From Halichondria panicea (taxonomy: Eukaryota > Porifera > Demospongiae > Suberitida > Halichondriidae), in contig NC_087390.1 of assembly GCF_963675165.1 (NCBI RefSeq), positions 289,001 through 353,000 of the forward strand: 64,000 bases of DNA. Direction: 5' to 3'. Under the pieces are notes generated by a model. It did not search any database. It worked only from the letters and a program-made list of their open reading frames with translations, and was not told the origin of the DNA. Positions 53,342 to 62,705 of the stretch are shown here, in pieces (position 1 is the first letter of the stretch; the number at the start of each line of letters is the position of its first letter). The translations under genes and the position numbers were made by a program.

Positions 53342-54492
53342 TCAGTTAATAATGCCATAGCTGTTTAGACGTTCAAAGTCATCAGTTTCTTGTTGCAACA
53401 AAAACCAGTGACAATCTACCACAATGACAGGGCTGTGCAACGGAAGAATCATTTTGACGGATCCATCTGTTGGCAATGAAGGATCTGTACACTCTGACAC
53501 GCAGCTATTCAGCTCTGGTTCTGCAGAAGGAGTGTTCAGCTCTGGTTCTGGGGGGAGAGTGCTCAGCTCTGGTTCTGCAGAAGGAGTGTTCAGCTCTGGT
53601 TCTGGGGGGAGAGTGCTCAGCTCTGGTTCTGGGGGGAGAGTGCTCAGCTCTGGTTCTGGGGGGAGAGTGTTCGGCTCTGGTTCTGGGGGGAGAGTGTTCA
53701 GCTCTGGTTCTGAGGGAGCCTGGTTGTTATGTGTGCCAGATTCTTCAATAGGTTGAACGTTTAAATTCAAATCTAACGCTGACCTTTCAGGGAAACACTC
53801 TGTGAATAAAGATACGATATTCATTAAACAATAAATTAACATCTCAGCACATGCATGACAATATCACGCTGCACGATATTAAAGTCACCTTTCAGTATAC
53901 TAATTACGGTGACTCAATTTCAACTGCATGCATATAGAGAGTTGGTATCAGCCGATTTTATACTGACTACACCGTGAGTGTTAATCTAAGCGATGTATAC
54001 CGGCTTCACATGCACTTACTATTAATAGTGATCACACAGAATTCATCCTCATCAATCTCGCAGGTGACAGTATTATTAGTATCTTGATTGTTCGACACTG
54101 CCGGTACAGGACGAGCCCCGATACTCTCACCCACGTGTGCATCTGAGACTGGAATTGGGTCTACTGAAACTCCCCTGCCTGGCAAACCGGACTCCGATTC
54201 AGAATCTGAACTATTGAAGTCATAATCTACAGAAAGCAAAATTGTGTTTTTTCCCATAATTATAAAAGTGCATGAGCATAACCAGCTGATCTGGTAATAA
54301 TTTTGTCATACAGAATCTACACAACTTAATTAAGAGCTGCACTGAAAAGTTATTCACTAAATATTGTATAGCCTGCTTACTATGTTATCATTGGGCAAGA
54401 AACCACAAGTATAGCTTTATATCTATATCTTTATATAATCACTTACCACCTGTACCAATTATAACAAAATCTTGATATAAATTCTCCTCCAT
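53342..54492 (-). CDS. Acidic disordered protein, copy B (236 aa)
   Basis: Exons 54492-54447, 54226-54020 and 53799-53342 total 711 nt with clean phases. It starts MEENLYQDFVIIGTG, continues DYDFNSSDSESESGLPG (shared with copies A and C), and has an acidic middle ending FCVITIN. The last exon holds eight tandem 9-residue repeats (EPELNTPSA / EPELSTLPP). It ends ETDDFERLNSYGIIN. There is no folded domain or membrane segment. DFVII, DDFERL and, in the sister copies, DDFELL fit the acidic W/F/Y-x-x-L/I/V pattern of LC3-interacting regions, but short motifs are weak evidence. It converges on the SLOG copy exactly as copy A converges on the full TIR-SLOG gene. Confidence 0.72.
53506..53716. repeat. 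27-bp coding minisatellite in acidic gene B
   Basis: The plus-strand unit TTCAGCTCTGGTTCTG + CAGAAGGAGTG (or GGGGGAGAGTG) repeats eight times with a 27-bp period. It encodes EPEL[NS]T-(PSA/LPP) on the minus strand. Being a multiple of three, copy-number change keeps the frame. Confidence 0.9.
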
Positions 54493-55350
54493 AATTTTGT
54501 CTTAGCCGGGCTGTAGCGGCTCGAGCTCTGGCCTAGCCTCGGTCCCAGGCCGATTTTTTTTTTAATAGAACGATGTTGAAAAATAAGTAGGCGACCTAGC
54601 GTTCAATTGGAGACGGATCGGCCGGGGGTCGAGGCTAGCTCTGGCCTTGCTCTTGGCCTTCGATCCCGTGATGGCACAATCACATCACTACTCGTACGTA
54701 CTCGTACTTAGAGAAGTACGAGCCACACCCACTTTAGAAATCTCTCCAGCCAGTGTGATCTGTCCATAGATCTAGCTCTGGAGAGGTCATTCCTGTGCTC
54801 ATAATAGCATGTACGTAGAGATACATACTTGCAAAATCTTCAGTTGTCTGAAAACGTGCAGCTTTAGCCTAATGCAATGGATGCTACTAGCTGTAAGATA
54901 GCTAGTGGATACGCCCCTTTATTCTGCAGCGCTGAGCCCCTCCCCCATATTGTTGACCATGATGCGCATGCGCAAATAGCACTGTCTTGGCACACACATT
55001 ATGAGAAAACTGTTCACCCTGCTTGTATTATTCAGTGTTCATAAACGTATAGGATACTGTATACAGATACCCTGAACACTAGAGTGTTGTCTTACATGTA
55101 CCATATTACAGAAAATTGGCGAATTTTACCGAAGATCGCCAATTATAATTATTTCAAACTGTCAGGTTAAAATTTTCCGGTGGACACAATGTCATTGCTT
55201 AAAAATCGCCAAGTCGATTGAATGGCTCATTCGCCAAATAATTGGTATGCATGTATTGCCCCATACACTTATACACTAGAGCATAATAGTGCAATGTAAA
55301 CATGTCACACACCCATACATTTACTCCTCTCTTATTGTGTCCCTCTATAG
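54493..55350. other. Intergenic with degenerate foldback sequence
   Basis: At about 54520-54650 there are GCCTCGGTCCCAGGCCGATT and an inverted partner (GGCCGGGGGTCGAGGCTA), a degenerate relative of the foldback at 58208-58330. The piece TACGAGCCACACCCACTTTAG (54718-54738) recurs at about 62831. No gene seen. Confidence 0.5.
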
Positions 55351-55490
55351 ATGTGGCTGAGCTGGAGGGTGGGGAGTCCAAGGTGACCACACTCATCGGG
55401 GCAGCTGCTAGCATAGACAATGTCTGCAGAATGGACCCTCTTGGAACCCATGGATCTAGTCACTGGAACACTATAGCTATAGTACTACTG
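55351..55490 (+). CDS. Isolated exon-like frame, unrecognised
   Basis: A CTCTATAG acceptor and a CTACTG|GTTAAG donor bracket 140 nt that read DVAELEGGESKVTTLIGAAA, then SIDNVCRMDPLGTHG. The composition and the run of conserved-looking small residues look like genuine protein, and the start fits phase 1. No partner exon is visible on either side, so it may be a stranded exon of a lost or moved gene. Confidence 0.35.
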
Positions 55491-55770
55491 GTTAAGGTTA
55501 ATTCGTGCTGCACACACATGTGTACTTTCAATTGTCTCAGTATTCATGAACAATGAAATAAACACAAAAAAAATAACAAACAACGTAACATGCAGTAATG
55601 TTATTATTGGTACTAATCAGTCCAATTGTGATGTGTCCTCACTAGCTGTGTAATGAGGTTTTTTGTCACTGGGACCTGCGTAGAGAAATCTCCATTAAAT
55701 TATGGCAAGCATAATTATTATAGAAACAATATTACGTATACCAGATCAACTGGAGGGAACAATAGTATTC

Positions 55771-55939
55771 AGTGGCGTAGGGTAATTTTTCAATGGGGGG
55801 GTTCTAGTTTTTTGAATGGAAAAAGCACGGCTAATAACGGAAAATAGTGCAGCTTGATAAGTCATCTCTACTTAATAGTCTAGAAATATGGGGGGGGGTT
55901 CCATGCAGCCCCTGGAGCCCCCCCTTCCTATGCCACTGG
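55771..55939. mobile_element. MITE with CAGTGGCGTAGG ends
   Basis: Starts CAGTGGCGTAGGGTAATTTT and ends with the inverse CCTATGCCACTG; a short GTATT flanks both sides. G-runs and C-runs inside pair with each other. It is about 169 bp and non-coding. Confidence 0.65.
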
Positions 55940-56297
55940 TATTGTATTACTGTATATAACTAATTAACGAACAAGAAAAATAATGATTTGGAAATTGTCC
56001 GGGTATAATTGGAACAGATCTTTATAGGCCACGCAAAGTCTCCGGAATAATTAAAAGAAGCATGCAGCTGCAAATAGAACAACAACAGTGCATGTGCGAC
56101 TATAATATATAGTTGCAGCTATCTAATCTTCAAGCTACAAACTACGTTGCTTGAATTATGTAATGTTATTGTCCGGATATAGAACAAATGTAAAATTAAA
56201 GCGTCCGCTGTATAAGAAAACAACGAAAATTTCCTAGAAAAGTGTCTGGGATATTTAGAAATGTCTGATAAAATAAATTAGAAGATCTACGGCATAC

Positions 56298-59200
56298 TTA
56301 AAATTTAATACATACTGTAGCTCCTGCAAGAGCAAACATACGGACGAAAATCTCACTTTGCTCAGTGTGTCCAGTGGCCTCTCCCTTTACACCAGTGATT
56401 GATCGGGCAGAATGCTCTGTATGGAAAATCGTTTAGCTGGAAATTCTCATCTAGTCATGCACTAACCTTTAACAATATTACAGATATCTCCTGCTAGCTG
56501 TACATCTTTATTCTGCAGACACACATCAACGAGGGCCAAGTAAGTAGCTCTGAAGCCGTTCGCTTGCTTCCATAAACTCAGGACTGGCTGAGCTTTCATC
56601 TCTGGTGCAAGAAGTTGGTCTGATTTGATACTGTCAATTTGTGGTTGGTTTAGTCCCAGAACAAGTGCGTATTTTGGCCAGCTTGAAACGTAAGGAGCAA
56701 TTTTTGTCAGATGTTCGGCAGAGCAAGGTTGGTTGAGGAGGTCTTTATCGATACCAACGTAATTCACTAGCTCGTCAATGGTTGCAGTTGGTTGATAAGT
56801 AATAGCAGGGTGAAGAGCACCTTTTGGTGTGTGCATGTGTGTTAAGTAAACCACAACATTATATACCGATGCACCTATAGATATAGCAGGAGTTTTATGA
56901 AATGGCACAAGCACGAGGGTGAAGCCCCGAGGGCAAGTTGCCTGTATTGCATAAAACAAGAGGATTCTCACGCTATAAAAATTATGTGTTTGATCAGGAC
57001 GACCCCTTACCAAATCATGCCTCGAGGCTACGTGACCGTGTAATAAACGGGACTGTATAACACCCTTGTTATCTAATTACGTATAATTATCTGCACATGT
57101 TCGGAACATTTTATACGTTTTACGTACCTGTGTGACTCCCTTGCTGTACAATGTTCCATTGAGTTGGTGGAGGGGGTGTGGCAGAGGAGAGAGTGAGAGA
57201 AGTGTGGGACTGCTCCACTGACAGGAGGGATGGGGGAAACTCTGCATCTCACATGTAGAACTCATAATAATAACTAAGTTACATGTATAGTTAGTTACAA
57301 TCTGATCACATGGTTTTCATAACCAATCGAGGACCAGGTAATTAATAACCATGCATTTACGACTGGCTCACCTGACGTGTTCCGAGAATGTGAGGCCACA
57401 GGATAGTGAGGTAGTCCAAGGGAGGGTGGGTAATGAATCACATGTGACTGAGGTTGCATCAATTTCCTGGCCTCTGTACAGAAACAGAACAGTGCACTAT
57501 AGCTATGATATAGATGTGTGGTTCATTGTATATCTGTTATCACGTTGTCAAGGTTACAAGGGTGTAATAAAAGTCATATACAGTACTCTCTCCTCTGTGT
57601 TTTACACGGTCGCGTATACACAGGCAACTCGCTTTCATGCTTGTGCCTGTATAATTATTTCAAAAAACACTCGGTCTTATTCTATTATAGCGTATCAGTA
57701 TTTGTTAGCAAGCAATATTGACCAATACGTACGTACGTACCTGTAGTGATTGTAAGCTAAGGACTTGTTGTGTGGAGGCTATCCATGCTGCAAATGCAGT
57801 GCACTGCTATGGCATCCAGGTGAGTAGACTTAGCTGTTACAAACAAACAAACCAGTCAACAGACTACTATACTCATTGCCCCGCCCACGCACCTCGGGTA
57901 ATAATACATTTGAAGGTGCTAGCTGACGTTTGCTCTATAGCCAGAACCCAGTACACGGAATAGCGAGTGGCCGTATTTTGAATTTTGTGCAGTAAAGATC
58001 AAGCTAGCAATCTGTACCTAACGAAACGACCGGTAAAATTATCGAGATGACCGTTCTTCAGAGACGAATTATGATTAGCAAGATTCTACTGTACCATGCA
58101 CATTACATTTAAATTGTGGAGTGAGAATATAGACTGCACAACATTCATGCACAATGTCAGGTAAAAAATATTTTTGTTTCAGATTAGAATGCAAGCTAGA
58201 CTTGAATTAGCCTCGATCCCAGGCCGAGTTTTCGCTTTTATAATGGAAAACTCGGCCTGGGATCCCAGGGAACAACTAGTTGTTCACCTAACCATTATAA
58301 AAGCGAAAACTCGGCCTGGGATCGAGGCTAGACTTGAATGAGCATTATTCAATTTTATTTTGATGATGCATTACCTGTAAAATTTACCCAGGCCACAATA
58401 CATAAATGTCTTTCTTCTCGGTCAATTGAAGCACATAAAATAACTGCATTATCAGCACTTTGAACAAATAATAGCTGACATCAGCATCAGTAATAATCTA
58501 AATTTAGGGGCAAATAAAAGTGAGGAGGTTGGTCTGAAATATGTATGCAACTAACAGCAGTGGTCTTATGTTTACATCGACACAATACCTTCTTTTGGGT
58601 CCACAGGGTCCAACACAATCCGCATTTCGTTTTTAGGTTTCTTAGCTCCATTCAATGTTATTACTTTTGAGCGTCTTGGTACCCTGCAGTCCCAGCCGCT
58701 ACTCTCAGAGAGTGTTGCTATTAGCTTTATGGATGGAACTCTTCTCCCCGGCTTGAACGAGTCGACCTTTTTCTTCGATATCTGCAATACAAAGATACTC
58801 ACTTATTGATAGAATTATTGCACATCAACTTTACCGTTGGTGTAACAAGTGGTACTACACTCCACTCATTGATATTAATACCGCTAGAAAATGGAATATC
58901 CAGTGAAATATCTGAGTCATCAAACTCCACTTCCAAATTCAGTTCTTCTTTGGCCTCACACTGGTTAAAGTACTTCTGAGTTTCCTAATAATAATACACA
59001 AATAACTTTAGGCTCACAATTCAAAATACTAGAGTATGTTACTCACAGTATTATGTATTTCATCATCCACATTGATCGTGAAATAAATCTCCCTGGTCCG
59101 AGGGTCGGCGGCCTTGTAGTATAGACTGGCGACATACTGTCGAACAACATCACCCTCCGCAGCTATTGCATATGAAGAGAAATGGTTGACACTCAAACAA

Positions 59201-60605
59201 CCGTAATCGCTGTACTTTGTGAACAAGCCACACCCTTCAAGCTGCTTGAATGTGTAGGGTAGACTCTCTTGGGAGCAATGTGCCGTCACAAATGAGAGCT
59301 TGGTGGAGCTGGTCGTCTTGACACAGTGCTGTATCTCGACTGTCAGCTGCTGTTGGAATTTACACGAGGGATGAAGACGTACCCAGAAGACACCGCTGAC
59401 CAACTGGAGATTGTCAGGAAGCTGGTACTGTCCAACTGCACTGGGCATGATGTCTAGTCGACACTGGTCAACACCAGCTGGCAGGGAGCCCTGGGGTATG
59501 GTGAGCTTGAATCCATAGCCAACCCAGTTAAAAGTTTGGGCTGAGTGGGTGACGATGACGGTAGTGCTAGCTAATACCTCAATACCTGGAATGTCTGAGT
59601 GGGTGACGATGACGGTAGTGCTAGCTAATACCTCAACACCTGGGATAACACCTGGGATGTCTGAGTGGAAGAAAGGAAAAACAGATTGTAGGACATTAGT
59701 CAAGAGAGTGCCTGCAAAACAACCAGCAATGTTAAAACAGCTGACAAAAATAGAAACACCATGCAATTCTAGCCTCGTTCTCAGGTTGAGTTTTCGCTTT
59801 TATATCATATAGGCAAACAACTCGATGATTGACGCATGCGCAGACAACTAGTACCAGGCCTATAGTTGTTCGCCTATAGAAGCGAAAACTCGGCCTGGTA
59901 ACAAGGCTAGGAAAGACTCAGTGAATAACAATACGATATTCGAATGAATCAGCACATGACCTATAATATTATTACACACTAGCTGCATAAATACTTTCAC
60001 TGATTATACAGTTACTTTTCGTCCATGCAACAGCCAATCGTACTATACCAGTATGTTAAAGAACTATAATTTAAGCAATGTACTTTGATCCCACCTGACT
60101 TTTGAATTGGGTCTGCTGTTTCTCCCTCGCCTAACAAAACATAGCTGTTAAGCAATTCGAAGTCATCACTCTCAGTTCCTTGCTGCGACAGAATCCGATG
60201 ATAATCTCTATCTATTGGCACAATACATGAGTCTGGAATCGAATGTACTGAAACTCCATTGCCTGACAAACCGGAGTCCGATCCAGAATCTGAACACTTG
60301 AAGTCACAATCTATAATAAGTATAGAAAGAAAAATTGGGTGTTTGTACTATGAAAGTGTATGAGCATCCATGCGGCATGGAAAGACATACAGCTGATAAA
60401 AATTATAGTCTATGTTTAATGGTATCATGCAGAATCTAGAGCTCAACTCAGAGAGAAAGCACTCAGCACACAGCAATGTGTGTAGTTTGCTGCCTAATGA
60501 TACTGTTTTACACTGACTATAGCTAGCCATAAGCTTAGATCTAGCTCTCTGTGTACTGTACTGTACCACTAACTCACCATCATTATTTGCAACAAAATTC
60601 TCCAT
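56298..60605 (-). CDS. ZU5-UPA-death domain protein with an acidic N-terminal cassette (612 aa)
   Basis: Exons: 60605-60578, 60310-60095, 59711-59047, 58984-58835, 58781-58589, 57241-57128, 56820-56467, 56416-56298. Together 1839 nt, all phases closing. Residues 1-80 are copy C of the acidic cassette (DCDFKCSDSGSDSGLSG, DDFELLNSYVLLG). A perfect 18-residue tandem repeat (54 bp, DIPG..EVLASTTVIVTHS) follows. Residues about 125-290 are a ZU5 domain (WVGYGFKLTIPQGSLP), and about 290-420 match UPA, with FSSYAIAAE at the junction. After a Pro/Ser linker, residues about 465-570 form a death domain (EHLTKIAPYVSSWPKYALVL, LSLWKQANG). ZU5-UPA-DD occurs in UNC5, PIDD1, UNC5CL and ankyrins. With no signal peptide or membrane segment this is an intracellular PIDD/UNC5CL-like adaptor, likely in cell-death or NF-kB-type signalling (inference). 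The last exon might splice onward at ACA|GTATGT instead of stopping at 56298. Confidence 0.87.
58208..58330. mobile_element. Perfect-arm foldback MITE with 9-bp target duplication
   Basis: Arms TAGCCTCGATCCCAGGCCGA and its exact inverse continue for about 40 bp, and the 123-bp element is flanked by GACTTGAAT at 58199-58207 and 58331-58339. A 9-bp duplication fits the Mutator-like (MULE) superfamily. It would form a very stable hairpin in the pre-mRNA: it lies in an intron of the ZU5-DD gene. Confidence 0.88.
59770..59909. mobile_element. Second foldback of the same family
   Basis: Starts TAGCCTCGTTCTCAGG..GAGTTTTCGCTTTTAT and ends GAAGCGAAAACTCGGCCTGG..AAGGCTA. The arms are less perfect and I see no clear target duplication. 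In intron 2 of the ZU5-DD gene, about 60 bp from its third exon. Confidence 0.75.
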
Positions 60606-60811
60606 TTTAGGCTTGCGGCTGTACGCTATTCTTGGTTATCAAATCTTTATCTGTATATCGATCTATATCTATATCTATAATAATTATAGATATAGATCTA
60701 TATAGAGTATGGAGCCCGGAGCAGGCCAGTATTGGCCGTGTGTTGATATACTGATAGTGACTATAGTCTACATATATCCGGTGGTGATCAAAACACGGCA
60801 ATACAGTAAAT
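60606..60811. other. 5' flank of the ZU5-DD gene
   Basis: Likely promoter region. It contains a 45-bp near-palindrome of ATCTATAT/ATATAGAT type at about 60660-60712. No TATA box or known site recognised. Confidence 0.4.
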
Positions 60812-61040
60812 ACCGTATAGCGCGAAATTTTCGAGGGGCTTAATTTTCGTGGATTTCGTGGGTTAGCAATCCTACACGAAAATTAAGTCCACGAAAATCG
60901 TTCTTTACCTGCTATAACGTGCAAGATCTAAAGGCGTGGCTTCCGGTAAGCAGTCATTCCGCGAACATTGTGCAACGAAATGGCTTTTAGAGGCCAATCC
61001 ACGAAATATAAATGCCTCGAAAATTTCGCGCTATACGGTA
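60812..61040. mobile_element. Foldback MITE, TACCGTATAGCGCGAAATTT subfamily (229 bp)
   Basis: The ends TACCGTATAGCGCGAAATTT and AAATTTCGCGCTATACGGTA are exact inverses. The interior matches the copy at 35826-35995 (GGCGTGGCTTCCGGTAAGC, AACGAAATGGCTTTTAGAGG) with an extra inverted block. Confidence 0.8.
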
Positions 61041-61480
61041 TGCACAGAAGCCATTGAAGGAACCCCAACCTACCCAACCCGCTGAGTCAGCACTTTTATC
61101 TTATTTTGGCATTCTTGAACGTTTATCTGTCTTGTATTACGTCTCCTGTTAGTCTATGAGTCGTAGTAGTTTAAAACTATCGTTGCTACACCTGCTATAG
61201 ACAGGAGTCAAAGAAACAAGGAAAGTGCAGCAACAACTGGAACTTTGTGACTATAAATCTTAGTTTCTGGCTCATTGCTTCGAGTATGACTATGCTACTC
61301 ACTTTCTAGTGTCACTGAGTATTGTTAGCATCATTTCCTACTAGTATAAAAGGCTATAATCGTTTGCAGCCTTTTGGCTTAGCTAGGATAGCTACTTTCT
61401 CTCAAGTTTCCACGGAATTGGAGGTTACAAAGAAAATTAGAAGATTAATTAACAATCGTGACCAACCTCCTCTGGATAGT
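61041..61480. repeat. Second copy of the repeat at 26870-27285
   Basis: Matches 26935-27285 along about 335 bp, then the 60-bp piece that lies inverted at 26870-26930. It ends at the TA into which the element at 61481-62705 inserted. The small frame at 61322-61516 is repeat sequence. Confidence 0.7.
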
Positions 61481-62705
61481 AAAGGAAAGGGATTGGAAAC
61501 GCATCACGTGCACTAATGTTTTCAACAGAAGTTAGATGATACAATCCTACTTTACGATTTTTATATTGTTAGTCAAAAGGTCATTTGTTGTTTTTTGAGC
61601 TATATTTTTGGACTTCAAGATCATTCTTTCAGGGTTCAAGCCAATCAAGTAAGCTATTTGGGTACATAAAAACATAAGCTTTCCAATGGTAGTGGTCCCA
61701 TAAAATTTAGATGGTATATTGCACCCCAAAAAGTGTTTTTAAACCTTGAAAGTTAGGGTGAGTTGTTTGCAGAAGCTCTATTGCTCAATGTAAGGTATTA
61801 TGGATTGGTTACATGAGAGAGTCTTGTTCTTACATAATAGAGCTATAGTATGGTATGTAGCATAAGCCTCATATTGCATGGATTAGTGAGTTACAATCTG
61901 TAAAAAATGTTGTACTATAGTGACAATTTTGTGGAAGCTATTTCTCAAATAGACTCTTGCAGATTAGCTGTATTGTTTTATACTATTGTAGTACTCATGC
62001 TAGAATGTAGTATGCAACTGATTTTGGAGTGATCAGGGCATCTATTCGTAATTTACAACAACTTTTATATCATGTTTTTTAAAGTGATTAATTAATTGTC
62101 TTTTTAGGATGTGAAGCAAAAAGCTCGTAAGAAAAAGTGCAAGTCCTCCTCAACCAGATCCCACTCTCTCTCAACAAAACAAAAGCATCTAGGAAGACAT
62201 GAATTCAACAATGTCATCCATAAGACATGTAGTAACCTCACCTCATACTAAGTATACATGTACGTGTTTATTTTTGCTTGTGTGTATACACTGTTTTTGT
62301 TTTTATTCTCTCTGCAACCACTTTAATATTATAATTATGACATTCTTAGAGTACAGTATACTTATCATGCTTATGATTAGTGTCAAGACTCTAGTTTAGT
62401 AAGATAATAAATACGTTTTTGTCGTGAATAAAATAAATCTAGCTTTTTTGCTGATATGGATGCCATCATGAAGCAATCCTTTAACCATAGATTGAAGAGT
62501 GCAATCTATGCTTTACTACACTGTCCACAGTATGAGCTTCTTGAGGTACTCTACAGCCTGAGCTTGAGCTTGTGGCACACTCATTATGCTCAATATCAAT
62601 GTGGCCTCAAATTTACGCCGCAATGAAGGGCCTGTAATCGAGGTTAAGGTCAGTAAGTAGGATTGAGCCGTATGACGTAATGCGTTTCCAATCCCTTTCT
62701 TTTAC
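61481..62705. mobile_element. 1.2-kb TA-flanked element with 26-bp terminal inverted repeats
   Basis: The left end (GTAAAGGAAAGGGATTGGAA + ACGCAT) and the right end are inverted with one mismatch in 26, and TA flanks both sides, as in Tc1/mariner-type insertions. Inside, an acceptor at about 62107 opens a basic frame (DVKQKARKKKCKSSSTRSH) and elsewhere there are only short frames. No transposase recognised; probably non-autonomous. Confidence 0.8.

Noticed and set aside
56820-57013. Upstream extension of the death-domain frame (to 57013)
   Set aside because: The acceptor before 56820 and the phase of the preceding exon show that bases 56821-57013 are intron.
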